Shown: positions 1 to 15,244, counted from the first letter of the stretch. The stretch is DNA of 64,000 nucleotides from Leucocoprinus leucothites (GCA_013368445.1 JAACJO010000001.1:806001-870000), one strand, 5' to 3'. A program made the numbers and translations. Notes: generated by a model not told the origin, from the sequence alone.

Positions 1-358
1 CCATGCAAATTGAATATCTGGTAAACGGGCTTTTCGTTATGTATGAATTGGGAGTTTTCCAGAAGGAAATCGTGTGCGTCTTTGAACATCAGATGTGGGC
101 AGTCGGACTCAGAGATGGAGGATGAATAACTTAGATCTGAGGTGAGTTTTCAGAGTCGTCATCGCCTCGAGGCCGCATCTCACTTTTTTTAGGGGTCGTG
201 GGGACTTCTAGCCCTAGGGCGCCTGGTGGAAGAAATGGTGCAGACTCAATATAATTGAACTCTATAATAATAATACATACCACCCGTTGAACGTTAACGT
301 TGTCGGGCTCAATGGGTGCGTTATCTGCTAATTCATGGATGCCCGAGATTAATTGATT
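1..358. other. Left edge, no gene recognised
   Basis: No reading frame here has a recognisable product. The stretch lies upstream of the VAC14-like remnant. The frame of its first exon runs into a TAA stop at 350-352 with no splice acceptor after it, so no upstream exon can be joined. I see nothing else that I can support. Confidence 0.4.
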
Positions 359-2178
359 TTGGATGCAGATGCTAGAATCTCAAAACAGCTTGCTGACAAA
401 ATCCATATGAAGCGAAAGGCTGCCGCTCTAGAGCTAGAGAAGTACGTATTTCAGAAGCTTGTGTCACCTTAATGGTGATTCTCTGATACTAAGGATTGTC
501 CGATAGGCAAGTTCGAGGGTGTCATCAAGCAGGAGCTCAAGAGCATATCTGCATAATCATTGACCAGCTTCTGGAGATGTGTAACAACGAAACCAACCCA
601 TTTCAGATCCGTAGTGGTGGACTCCTTGGGATTTCAGCAGTGGCTATCGCTCTGGGTATCGACATTGCACCATACATGGAGAGGATCATGAGTTCAATGT
701 TTGATTGCTTTACGGACCAGGACAACAAGGTCCGATTCTTTTCATTGGAGAGCTTCTATAACGTTGCGAAGGTGTCTGAAGGAGAAGCTCTGGTACACTT
801 TAATGACATATTCGATGCCTTGAGCAGGGTGAGTACACCTACGTATCTAGTCAGCAGTTAATTCATTAAAGTGAGTTTGAACCATAGCTTGTTGCGGATC
901 CGGATCTTTCAGTCAGGAATGGCGCGGAATTGGTTGATAGGCTTTTAAAGGATATCGTGGTGGACCATGGCCCATATTATATCCCATCGCCGCCTGCGGG
1001 ATAAAGGCTGTTAAAAATGAACAGGATAAGGAGCGGGGCCTGCTGGTTAACGTTACCTCGGACTACAGTGACCAGGAGCCGCAGAAGGCCTTCTCTCTTA
1101 TCCACTTCATTACACTACTCAGGGAGCGAATATCTGTGCTCGACTCATCCACCAGAACTTACTTTTTATCCTGGATCACAGTGTTGGACAGTGTACCAGA
1201 GTTAGAATTGGTGGCATATCTGCCCGAGTTTCTGGATGGGCTTCTGTAAGTAGGTGCCTTTTCTTGCATGGTGCTTTTCTGATCGTTGCAGCAAATACCT
1301 TTCCGATCCCGCCGAGGAGATGCGTATTGCCACTGAGAATCTGCTTGTGAATTTCCTGCGAGAAGTTCGTGATGTTACCCACATCAATCGCCACTTGGAT
1401 AGAAACGGGTCAATACACAAGGTAGAAGGCGGCCTTGTTCGGAACGACAGTGTAAAATCTCAGCGACCTATCATGTCAGATGGGTATGATGGTTCTGCTG
1501 TTGACACATGCGACTCCTCTGTGGAGGCGAAGGAAAGCGACGAGGACCTGACACGAAGCTCACCTGATCAAGGTGGCAGGCGAGATGAAGGTAAGGTTTA
1601 GGCTGTGATCAAAGCTACCAATGGCAACCCGTTAATGAAATGGGTGCAGCGACTAGGGGTGTTCAGATCGATTTTGCTGCTATTATCAAAATCCTTATCC
1701 AACAACTGGACGGTGAAAGTGCGCTTTGTCGTCCTCTTCATGGAAACGATGTTGACTGTCTTCCTTCGTCACTGTAGATAATGAGGCCCAGCAGTCTATT
1801 GCACTCAAATGGATGGCCGAATTTTTTATATGGGCCCACGAAGACATGGTGCTCTTCATGCCACAATTAGCACCTCATCATATCCTCATGATACAAGCTG
1901 CCGCTGTTAAACCCGACAAGGAGATCCCAACTGATGCGATTGAATTATCGCCTTTGCCCGCAGACCAAAACCGGATGGTATTGCCGTCAGTCACAACAGC
2001 AGCTGAGCAGCTTACTCCCGAGGTCACGGCCATGGTATCTCGTCCGGTAGACACCCCACAGCTAGCAACTGCCCTTCGTCCAGCAGACACCCCTCGTCTA
2101 GCCGCCAACGCTCGCAAGTGGTTACCCACATTAACCACTAGTGCTCTTCCGGTACTCTCCTATGAATTGATGCAATAA
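359..2178 (+). pseudogene. VAC14-like gene, start lost, C-terminus truncated
   Basis: VAC14 is the HEAT-repeat scaffold of the PIKfyve/Fab1-Fig4 complex that makes PI(3,5)P2 on vacuole membranes. Exons join as 359-441, 507-828, 888-1245, 1292-1590, about 1650-1717 and about 1777-2178. They give the family order: KRKAAALELEK, IIDQLLEMCNNE, GGLLGISAVAIALG, the NGAELVDRLLKDIV segment, SWITVLDSVPELELVAYLPE, then KWMAEFFIWAHEDMV. Three defects are visible. The codon where the family has its initiator ATG is TTG (359) with a stop just upstream. The frame slips by one base near 1000 (TAA at 1002), beside a GGG run. The protein ends at 2178, well before the C-terminal Fig4-binding region that complete VAC14 proteins carry. 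The last 60 or so residues are low-complexity and do not resemble VAC14. A 47-nt intron at 960-1006 could formally bridge the slip, but its donor is poor. I read this as a decayed duplicate; the intact gene should be elsewhere. Confidence 0.7.
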
Positions 2179-3025
2179 AACACCCAACGGCACTGCCTCT
2201 TGTTGTGTTCAGACGACCTTAAATATTACTCCTCCTAATTCATATGAATTACCTCCCGGATGTGCAAGAGGAGGGGATGCTACCGTAAAGCGAGGCACCA
2301 CAATCATTCGATGTGGTTCTCATAATCAACTAGTAGAATGCACATCTAAATCATTAACCTACTTAATTGTGCTCTTGACACCTTCGTGCCTAACCTTCCG
2401 TCATGGATGATAACGAGACTATCCAACCGTGTATCCCCTGTAGCGTTCTCCGCTATTTTGAAGAAGCATCTGAGGATTTCCCGGATATTGGATATCTGCA
2501 TGTGCCGACAATTGGTTATATGTGCTTTTAAATGTTCTCTAGCTATTGTTTGGATATGGACAACGTAATACTGAACAACCAATGACTTGAACGTATTTTT
2601 GACGTTAATGTATTTTGTAATTAACGAAGTCTTCAGTAAATTCGTCGGAATTTCTTGGTCACCTATCGCTCCGATGACCGCACTGTGCCACTGGTAGTGC
2701 CCACCGTAGTCACAGTTTGATTAGTCGTGGACAGAACAGCCGTGTTCGACGCTTTCCGGTGTGGGGTTCTGTGCCGTGTGTTGCAAGTTAGGTTCCTAGG
2801 GAAGAGTCCTGATTTATGCATGTGTTCGATTGACGCCTAGATTTTTAACTAGGCGTTAAAAAAGAGAAAGTGAAGGATAAAGGACACATCGAGGTTTGAG
2901 CAGGCTCATCGTGAATGGATAAGTCCGTATTACAACATTAATACTGCAACAATCAGCAGCAGACCAGGAGTTGCTATAATACACCAATAAGCAGCGACAG
3001 CAGATTTGAATAGCGAGCCACTCTA
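2179..3025. other. Intergenic, contains a perfect hairpin
   Basis: This lies between the VAC14-like remnant and the 3' end of the phosphatase gene. No open frame of note has an ATG start and a recognisable product. It holds the inverted repeat at 2833-2856, listed separately. Confidence 0.4.
2833..2856. repeat. Perfect 8-bp inverted repeat, 8-nt loop
   Basis: ACGCCTAG (2833-2840) and CTAGGCGT (2849-2856) are exact reverse complements around an A/T loop and are followed by an A-rich tract. It sits about 170 bp beyond the stop codon of the minus-strand phosphatase, so a 3'-end or RNA-structure role is possible but not shown. Confidence 0.5.
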
Positions 3026-4324
3026 TTAGAGGCGGGAATTATTGGGTATGAGGATGTTGTCACGAATGGTAGATATATCCCCATCGTTGAAACCGACATA
3101 TTTCTTCACATACGCATCAACACCGTGATATTTCTCCTCGATGAGTTTCAAGAAAGCTATCATCGTGTCATGCCTCCAGTCTCTATGAGCACGGCGCCAC
3201 GAAGTGTACATGAAATGACTTACCGACAGGTAAACATGTTCAGTGCAGCCTCGTTATCTGATGCAAATAAAGGTTCCTTAGAAAGACGTGCTAGAATCAT
3301 TTCCCTAGCTGGCTCGCGGCCTACGCGTGTCAGTGCATAATCCTTAGCTATTGTTTCATCATCTACTCCTGCAAGCTTTTCAGCCGGTCAGTACCGGAGT
3401 GCCACGTTTTAAAGGAGTCTTCCCTTACTTTGAGCAAGATGGCCGCAATAATGCCGGTTCGATCTTTTCCGGCTGTGCAATGGAAGAGACATCCCTCGTT
3501 TGGTTTATCTCTCACATGGCGGAGGATACTGCCGAATGCGGAGCCGCCATGGTCGAGGATCTGTGAATACAGCTCCATAAATGCCTAACCGTCGATGGTG
3601 AGCATCCGATGATTATCCTGAGTAGAAGAAGGTATGGCGTACTCACCTCTGTCTTCCCACTGGCGTATAGTTGAAACCTCCTGCATGGGCGGAAATCACA
3701 TGAGACGGAAAATAAATAATGCTGGGGGTTTGAGGGGAAGGGATGAGTATGACTTACTTACTTGGCCATCATCTCTGGGCTGTAGTCTACAGTCTTAAAT
3801 ACTGGTACGTGGACGATTTCTACGCCGTCGATTTCGGGGAGAGGGGTATTGTACTTGCGAATCTCTGTGTCCGAGCGCAAGTCGAAGACTTTGTTAATAT
3901 TCAGTTCCTTGAATAGTTTCTTTCCTGACAAGAGAAATGGGTAAGATGTACTTGAGTCTGGTCAGAAGATGGACGTACCTTCTGGCAGTATTCCAGATAT
4001 TTCTGCGGAGCGGTATAGATGCCTAGGCTTGGTCATTTTACCAGGAAATGTGGCGGAGGGATACAAGCCGAGGTCGCGGACGTTGATAACTCCTGGAATC
4101 GTCACAAAAGGAGGCTTCGAAAGCACATCAGCGACGTATACGGGGTCGAGGGCGTCGAGCTCGTGCATTGTGTCTAGTTGAGAGCAGAAATGCAGCAGTA
4201 ATTCTGTGACGGCATGCGGATATTCTGTTAATTGCCAGGGGGTCACGCGCGGAAAGGTCACGCTGACACGGTTGTGCCTGCCCTGAAGCCAATGAGAGGT
4301 ACGCGTGATCCAATTTTCTATCAT
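3026..4324 (-). CDS. Protein tyrosine phosphatase, PTP/DUSP-like (Y_phosphatase3 type)
   Basis: Predicted cysteine-dependent phosphatase. The active-site loop HCTAGKDRTG fits H-C-x5-R-[TS] and is encoded near 3450-3480. Other family landmarks are GVINVRDLGLYPS near the N-terminus, the KVFDLRSDTEI segment, RFQLYASGKTE followed by AFMELYSQIL, and LAGVDDETIAKDYALTR downstream. Exons join at normal GT-AG sites and I see no break, so the enzyme looks intact. The start is the ATG at 4324 (MIENWITRTSHW); the open frame continues upstream only through a TTG. The gene is divergent from MCM6, with 39 bp between the two ATGs, so the two must share a promoter region. Family members act on phosphotyrosine or phosphoinositides; the substrate here cannot be told from sequence. 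Confidence 0.85.
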
Positions 4325-4332
4325 TGACGCGT
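4301..4332. promoter_or_regulatory. Two ACGCGT (MluI cell-cycle box) motifs at a divergent promoter
   Basis: ACGCGT occurs at 4301-4306, inside the first codons of the phosphatase, and at 4327-4332, inside the 39-bp gap and about 32 bp before the MCM6 ATG. CCAAT is at about 4289-4293. In yeasts ACGCGT is bound by MBF, which drives G1/S genes including MCM genes. The assignment here is inference from motif and position. ACGCGT also occurs elsewhere in the window at roughly the chance rate. Confidence 0.45.
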
Positions 4333-4363
4333 CGACCGTGCCTCTCAAGCACTTATCTCTCTC

Positions 4364-7594
<3,231 letters not shown>

Positions 7595-8197
7595 AACACG
7601 GGGGTATACGTTGTTTTGAACTTGAGAGGGGCGATAATCACCGGAATATTTTGTTTTTTTGGTTTATTTTTGCTGTTTGCTGTGATGACGCTGCATGCAC
7701 GTTGTATATCTCACTACTGACTTAACATCGTTTTTATCCTTGTATAATAGGTGTAGAAATATAGTTGATACCTGACTACTTGGTATATGACGCAGGTGTA
7801 GTCAGCCCCTAATCAGCGTGGCAAAGTACCGAGGAAGACTTGCCTACTTCGTCTATCTCAGAAGGTGGGCAGCTGTTCACGTGGTGGTCAATGTATTGGA
7901 CCGAATGACATGACCAGAGGCCCATTACCGTCTTCTGTTACGCCTGATTTAACAGCCAGGTTATTCCTATTTCTTACGGCTCTCATATCTAACAGAAGCG
8001 CCAGGCTCTAGAGGCTTAAAGCAAGGAATTATTCCGTGATAATCTGGCGCTTAACAGCGATATATATACCCATCTACCGTCTTGTCCTCAAGAACCCAGG
8101 CAACGAACTCTAAGCCGACTGAACGCGTTCAACTAGCGCCAAGTACACTCGCCGGCGACGAACTAGATCACGATCAGCTCTGGCGTAGAGACTCGAA
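7595..8197. promoter_or_regulatory. Intergenic MCM6-formin, formin promoter with TATA and inverted repeat
   Basis: Contains the MCM6 3' region and the formin promoter. A TATATATA run lies at 8061-8068, about 130 bp before the formin ATG. AAGCGCCAG (7996-8004) and CTGGCGCTT (8044-8052) form a perfect 9-bp inverted repeat just upstream of it, enclosing the small palindrome GGAATTATTCC. Confidence 0.45.
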
Positions 8198-11100
8198 ATG
8201 GCATCTCAGCCTTTAATTGTGCCCATACAGCTGGTAACCGGCTCTTTGCATTTCGCGGAGTTGAGCTCGGAAGACGGGACAGCTCAGAATGTGATTGATA
8301 GACTGAGAGTGACTGAAGAGGTGCAGAGAGAGGTGTTGGGTGAGGTTCAAGAAGGAGATGAGGATAAGGGGTGGGCGTTGCAGAGGATCAAGGAGGAGCG
8401 GAGTGGACGACCCTGGGAAGAGGATGAGCTGGTTGGTTTAGGTGATGGTTAGTCTCTTTCGTTTTCTTACCTTGTTCATCAACGTTTATGCTTATATTCT
8501 TTGACTCTCTTGCTTTTATTGTCCGCAGGTATAGTTGATAATAATGCCAAAATTGCTTCTATACTCGCCGCGTCATCTACAACTACAAAACCAGCAGACG
8601 CGTCAAGACACTTTTCGGCATTTCCTCTGACATCACACTTGCATACCCCAGTCCTGCGACTCGTGTCGTTGCATCCTTCTCTGTCCTTGACGTTTTCGTT
8701 CTTGAGAGTCCCAGAGATCCACGATGGTTTCGAGTATAAGGTGTTCGTTGGAAAGTCGACTTTGGTGAAAGAGGCGATGGATGTGGCGTTGAGGGAACTG
8801 GGATTGGTTAGGTCTTTGCCGGTGCCGGGAGGTGGAAGTATAAGTTATGTTGTGGAGGAGGTTTGGGCTGATGAAGATATGGAGAGTGAGTTTCCTGAGT
8901 TTCTTTTTGAGTATTCCAACATTATTGACTGTTTATTGTGGTTTTACTTATGTAGAGTCGACGCGATTACCGGAGACATCTAACCTGCACAACATCATCA
9001 TGTCCCCATTCTGTCCTGACCCCTTCGGGACACCCACTGCGAGGCGTTTCTTCCGGTTTTGTGTCCCGGACGAATGGTATCGTCGTGCGAACTCGCGGAG
9101 AGTCTCGTTGTCTATAGAACCTTCGGAAGGGACACTGAAAGCTCTTCAGGAAGAGGAAGAGGATGAGGAGGGGGAGGATGAAGGGACGGCGAAAATCGCT
9201 GGGCAAGTTAGACCCACTGGACCGCCGCCGTCAACACCACCACCTGCCACCGCCAATGGACAAGAACGATATGGTTCCGTTACTTCCAGTCGACTGTCTA
9301 GTATGTTTGATGGATGGCTGCGGTCATCTTCACCAACGCCCTCATCTCCATCGAATCGCAATAGTGCAATCCGGGTTTCGAATACGAACAATAGACTGAG
9401 TGTTAGTGAGCCGATGCTTGTGGAACAGAATACCGGATCGTCAGTTTTCAGTGGGACAATGCAGGAGGATGGTGATGATGAAGACTTTGATTCTGCGTTC
9501 GAGCATCTGCTGGTATGTTCGAAAAAACTTGAAGATAATCCTAGTTACTAACTGATTCTTAGGATGAACTGGGGTTAAAGGGGGAACGACGAAAAGGGAT
9601 GTATGCGTTACCACTGGATCGCAAGAAGCACCTCTTGCAAGCCAATCGACAAACCAAGAGTGCATCATCCTCAAGTCCTCGACAGAGCATGGTGCACCGA
9701 CAATCCTCATCCCATGCCGCGTCTTACGGTCCTGCAAGCGCAACGAATCTGATACCACGCCTAGTCCCACAGTTAACGGGCGATGCTGGTATAATGCGCC
9801 GGTTCTCATTAAGCAGCTGGGGCTCGTCTACGGCGATAGCGCAACCTGTTGTGTCTTCAGAGAGCAACAGGACAAGCGGAGAATTTAGCCATGGTCCTAT
9901 GGTCTCACCGCAAGGCAAAAGCAAAGCTCAGATGACGAAATTCGTCGACGATGTTCAACCAATCCAGCCACAGAACACGGGGGGCCTTTGGAGTAGCTGG
10001 TGGGCCTCTTCTGGTGGGGATAGACCAGCAGCAGCCAATGAAAAGGAGACGGCGCAGTATTATATCAATCCTCTTCGGAGTAGCAAAGCACCAGATCAGA
10101 AGCTCGTTAAACATCTCATATCTCTCCGCGTGCACCTGTCTACAGCCAAGTTTGCGTTTATTGAAGATTTTGTCATCCAAGAGAAGGGCTTGGAGGCGCT
10201 GGCTGCTTTGCTTGCGAGGTTGGTGGGGAAGGGAGGGAAGAAGAAGACGTTGAGTGATGTTGAGGCTACGGTTTTGTTGGAGGTTATCAAATGTCTCCGT
10301 GTACTTCTCAATACTGAAGTAAGTTTGCATTCATTGCCCTTCTGCGTCGCAGCGAAGATCTAACGATGTCTATAGCCTGGCTTCCAAGAAGTGTTGGCAT
10401 CACCAGTAGTCATCACTCACATCTCCTACTCCCTCTATGCATCCTCTGTCAAAGTCCAAACCCTCGCTTCAGAACTTTTGGCGGCCATTTGTTTCCTTTC
10501 AGTTGGTGAAGGCCACAAAGCTGTACTTGCAGCGATGTCTGACTTTCGTATCGCTTTCGATGAGGCGTTTCGTTTTGAGACGTTAATTGCTACTTTGCGG
10601 TTGCCAGAGCTTGTAAATGCAAGTGACGCTGAAAGCGATGAGGAGAGCGCGTATGGGTCCGAACGGGATGGTGTTTGGGAAGCAAGGACTTCTGCTATGA
10701 CTTTGATTAATGCTCTTACTAATTGCCCTGAATCATTGGAAGACAGGATTCTGTTGAGAGAGGAGTTTGGGAGAAGAGGCTTGAATGAAATCATCGTTGT
10801 ATGTACCTAGCTCTGTTCCTTCTGATTTTGCTTGCTGATTGGATTTCGTCAGGCCCTGAGATACGTCAAACCTCCAGACACACTACTCACGCAACTTGAT
10901 GTGTACACGGAGGAGAAATTCGAGGATGAGGAAGATATGAGGGACCGAGTAAGGGAGACGATGGAACAAAGGACCAAAGGGCATGAACGCGCAAGGTCAG
11001 AATCTGAAGTGGCGTTGCAGGAATTGATACAGCTAGCGAAGCAACATGGGGAACTGTATCCCCTGATGGTTGAGATTCTGAGACACTACGGAGAGATTTT

Positions 11101-14100
11101 GCAGAAAGACATCGGGATGTGAGTGTGGACTCAATATATCCAGCTACGAAATCTGATAAACCTATTGGTCAGACAAACCAAGGCGGATATGTTTTTGGTT
11201 CTTGATCGATTTGTAGAGCAGGCAGCGCTATTGGATAACCTGTGAGCGAAATTAGTTTATGTCACTGCGGTTAGTTCGGCTAACTGGTAAACGTAGCGGA
11301 GAAAGTTGGCACGGTTTTCTCAAACGTTTCGCTGCCTCTGTTCAACACATAACTGGGCAAGAACTTGCGATTGATGAAGCGTCAAACGGCGTGTCTTCGC
11401 ATCTTGTTGAAGAGTTGGAGTTGTTACGAAACAAGGTGGAGGAGTTGAGTGATGAGGTACGATTACATACTCAGAAGACCTATGAAATGCAACTGATGGT
11501 GAAACTCAGAGAACTCACCTGAGAGAACAACTTGAACAGCAGCTAGCGGAGATAAACACGCTGAAATCACTTGCTCCTAGCGCTTCATCTACGCCGAAGC
11601 GAGCCTCTGGCAAGGGCGGCAACGAGGTAAAACCTTTTCATCACGACACACTGTTAGGTCACCAGTCTGAATATACTCTCCAGCCCCAACAAAACTTCCA
11701 TGGTGTCGTGCAGCGCTTGGTTCAGAAGGAGAAGCAGGTCATACAGCTGCAGACGGAGTTGGACCGCTATAGAGCACAGAATCCCACCGAGGATAAAGAA
11801 GCTGTGAGTTTGGTTTTTTTTTTATCACTCGCAACCTCAACACTCACATTTGGACTTTAGGAAGAGCGAGCGAAACGTGAGCGTGATCGTGCTAAATGGA
11901 ACGTGCTCATGGAGGAGATCGCAAAGCTTAAAACCCGTGTAAGCCTTTTTCGTGTGACTGGAAGATTTCCACTGAACATTCTTCCAGGCCGTCGAAGTTG
12001 AGTCTGACATAACGACGAAGGACAAGGAGATTATCTATCTAAAACGCGCTCTCGAGTCCGTTTACACGCGCTTCCTTTCCCGAGAAGAGGCTAGAGAGGC
12101 CTCCAAAGCGGATCAGCTGGATGCTGAGTCGATTGCCAATCGAACGATAGAGCGTCTGATGCAGAAGGAAGAACAGATTGCACTATTGAATAAAGAGGTT
12201 ACTGATCTCAAAGCTCAGCTAGCTGCTCGACCAAAGACGGAGCAAGAGTTCAAGGCAGCGAAAGCACCTCCACCTCCACCTCCTGCGAGGGCACCTAAGG
12301 CTTTTAAACAGATGGCCCCGCATCCGCCTCCTCCGCCTCCTCCACCTCCTCCCCCACCTCCTCAGCTTCTTCCTTCCCCACCGCCGCCTCCACCTGCCTC
12401 GCCGCCTCCCCCAGCACCCCCAGCACCCCCAGCACCCCCTCCGCCGCCTCCACCTCCTCCCCTAGGAGCTAAAGGTACCCTCTCACCACTTACACACCCT
12501 CATCCTCCTCCTCCTCCTCCTCCACCACCACCACCACCTCCCCGCTTTCCAGTGGTCCTATGACTCCGGGTGCCCCACCCCCTCCTCCACCCCCACCTTC
12601 TCTGGTGCCCAATTTTAGAGCTCCCAAGGTTCGGATTAAACCTACAAAGAAGCTCAAACCATTCTTCTGGAACAAGCTCAACAATGCCAATCTCTCAAAC
12701 ACCGTTTGGAGTGACCTTTCCTCCACGGTTGAATTTGACATGAGAGACCTAGAGGCAACATTTACGGTCGATAACGCACCTAGTACTCCTTCAAAGATAG
12801 TTGCATCGACGAAGAAAGATGTAACCACCCTTCTGGATATTAATCGTGCTAACCACGTTGGCGAGTAGTCCTATGACGAAGCTTTCTTTTACAAGTTTCT
12901 GATCATTTGAAATATAGCTATCATGTTATCCCGGATCAAGCTCGAGTACTCGGATATACGGAAGGCTCTCCTTAATGTGGATGACTTTAAATTATCAGCG
13001 GATAACTTGCGGTCGATCAGCAAGCAGCTGCCTACTTCGGAAGAGGTAAAGGAACTGGCTTGCATGAATTACATCTGCTTAACTTGATGTACATAGGCTG
13101 AGAGAATTCAAAGCTTCGGGGATGTCTCCAAACTATCCAAAGCCGACCGGTACTTCAGCGAGGTATATCTCTTTTTCTTGTGGATCTCGTGGATCTCTTA
13201 GACTATTGGACGCTTGGCAGATTATGACAGTCCCGCGGCTTGCCGAACGACTTGAGTGCATGTTATTCCGACGCAAACTTGAGCTTGATATTGAAGAAAT
13301 TCGGCCTGAGCTCAACATATTGCGTAATGCATCCCGTGAACTCAGGTCCTCTGTCAAGTTCAAGAAGCTCCTGCAGGTGAGCGTGCAAAATTGCTAGGTA
13401 TCGAGGCAATTACCGATCGTAATAGGTTGTTTTAACACTTGGAAACGCTTTGAACGGGTCTAGTTTCCGGGGGAATGCGCATGGTTTCCAGATAGATGGG
13501 CTACTCAAGGTTTGTCAACGATTTTCGATGGCATGCCAAAGTTGACGATTCTTTCAGCTGAAAGAAACAAAAACCGCTCGCGGAGGATCCGCTTGTCCTA
13601 CTCTATTACACTATTTTGCTCGATTATTATTGCGGTCGGAGCCCTCCCTTGCGACATTCATTGATGAGATGCCCAGCCTCGAAGCTGCTGCTCGAAGTAC
13701 GTCGAATAGTTCGACTGTTCTCTGTATATTCTGAGCCACCTCCAGTTGCTGTTCAACCACTTCTCCAATCTGTCAACCAACTTTCTTCTGGCCTCTCTCG
13801 AATGAAGGCCGAAGTGAACAATCTGAGAGAACTTGGACCCCTCGACAATGAAGACTGCTTTATCCAAGTCATGGAGGTAAGTTCAATTCACTTTCGCTAG
13901 AGTCATTCGAGTCAGCGTCTAATTTGGTGTTCAGCCCTTTATTGAACAGGTTAAGGAGTCCATCCAAGCTCTGACTAGCATGAGTGTTGCTCTTGATAAG
14001 GAATTGAAATCACTCCTAATGTATTATGGAGAGGATCCGACTTCTCCGGATGCTCCAAAACCAGAAGATTTCTTTGGAATGGTTGCTTCATTTTCGTCCA

Positions 14101-14591
14101 CCCTACAGGTTAGACCCTTCTCCATAGTCTGGTTCACTACGTCATTATAACGTCGCTATCCACAGAAATGCATGCTTGAAGTGCACGATGCACAAAATAA
14201 GATGGCTGCTGAAACTCCCAAGATCGTACACGAGTCAGCTCCTTCGGACGAAAAAACCGAAACAGTGAGTCGATTCTTGATTTGTTTTCATAGGACGGAA
14301 CTTAAGAGCTTACACGCCCATGCGCATCTACAGACCCTCAAAGGAAACAAAGCCGCCACCAACCATGGTTTACAGCCCCCACCCATTCCTTCTACTCCCA
14401 ATCAACCTATTCCTTCTGGAAAATCTGTTGGTCGTGGTGACCTCGACCAAGCACTTCGTAGCATGCGTCAAGGTAAACGACGGGAGAGGCCAGCACGTCC
14501 TCTGAGCAAAATATTCTTCGACGGTAGCAGCATGAGCAATGCCACTCGGCCCCCGAGTCGATTCTTCACTGACACAACTGTTTATCCGTGA
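8198..14591 (+). CDS. Formin (Bni1/SepA type, GBD-FH3-coiled coil-FH1-FH2)
   Basis: Nucleates and elongates actin filaments for polarised growth and septation. Many exons (about twenty) join into roughly 1,780 aa. In order: an N-terminal region with WALQRIKEERSGRPWEEDEL; a long Ser/Pro-rich insert; the Rho-GTPase-binding/FH3 part (PDQKLVKHLISLRVHLST, then LRYVKPPDTLLTQLDVYTEE); coiled coil (VEELSDE joined to RTHLREQLEQQL, and IERLMQKEEQIALLNKEV); FH1 with several runs of 6-13 prolines (about 12270-12600); FH2 beginning near 12602 (APKVRIKPTKKLKPFFWNKL) and including GNALNGSSFRGNAHGF, the family GN-x2-NG-x-SFRG signature; then a C-terminal tail containing LDQALRSMRQGKRRERP, resembling an autoregulatory DAD. 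One problem: the frame before and after the FH1 tract differs by one base and the only GT-AG pair (12475-12552) does not correct it (see findings). The start at 8198 is the first ATG after the TATA. Confidence 0.93.
12475..12552 (+). repeat. TCC/ACC microsatellite within the FH1-coding region
   Basis: Tandem TCC then ACC triplets lie between a GT (12475) and an AG (12551-12552). In the frame of the upstream exon it reads as about 13 prolines, so it could be coding FH1 or an intron. The run of four C just before 12543 is where the two reading frames would be reconciled by one base. Confidence 0.6.
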
Positions 14592-15244
14592 CACCCGGTA
14601 TCCTCTTCTCATATGATTCCTTCTTATCCACTGCTGACGAATCCTATGAGCATATTTTTGACTCGAACTATGACCATCTATAACACTGTCCATAACCGTA
14701 GACTTCGCTCGCACGTGTTAATTCATTCGTTTCACTTAAAGAACTCAATGAGAGCAGAGTCTTGGTGCCGAAGCACCCATTCGAAGTTTAATCAGAGGAA
14801 ATACGTTAGTGTTTGCACCAGTTCTGAGGGTCATTAAATCATTTTCTCACGGAAAGGAACGAAGTCTCTCATCAATTCATCCTCTAGTGGTTTCTCTGGC
14901 CGCAGCTCGTCAAGGGAACCACTAAATATTGGCGATACAAAAGTCCAGGAACTTCTGGCTAGTATGATTTCACTACTCAGGCCCAGGAACCCTGTTCAGT
15001 GGTACCCACGTGTACGGCTGCCCCAATCATCTTCTTGAAATCTCACACTAGCGGCTTCTTTGCGGCAATCCTAGCTCTTCTCCGATCACTCCAACTTGGT
15101 GCCGTCGGGATGCAGAAGGACGCATAAGGAGTGTAGTGGCGCATATGACCACTTTCCTTCCCAAGGCTATTTCTACAGGGATTTAAATGAATGCCAGACG
15201 AGGCCAAACTCTTAGTGTCTCCTGTCCTTTGACTCTCAGTAGCC
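14592..15244. other. Intergenic formin-dioxygenase
   Basis: Holds the formin 3' region and the upstream region of the dioxygenase. Short open frames here (for example 14613-14837) show no family resemblance and no codon pattern like the neighbours. No TATA box stands out. Confidence 0.4.

Noticed and set aside
960..1006. A 47-nt intron that would bridge the VAC14-like frame slip
   Set aside because: The donor GTGGAC is poor and both sides read as continuous sequence through the region, so a one-base slip fits better; not excluded.
4325..4348. Longer phosphatase N-terminus starting upstream of 4324
   Set aside because: The upstream frame has only a TTG; the first ATG is at 4324.
12270..12600. 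Regular triplet repeats that could be mistaken for a repeat array or mobile element
   Set aside because: They are in frame with a formin and code for its proline-rich FH1 region.
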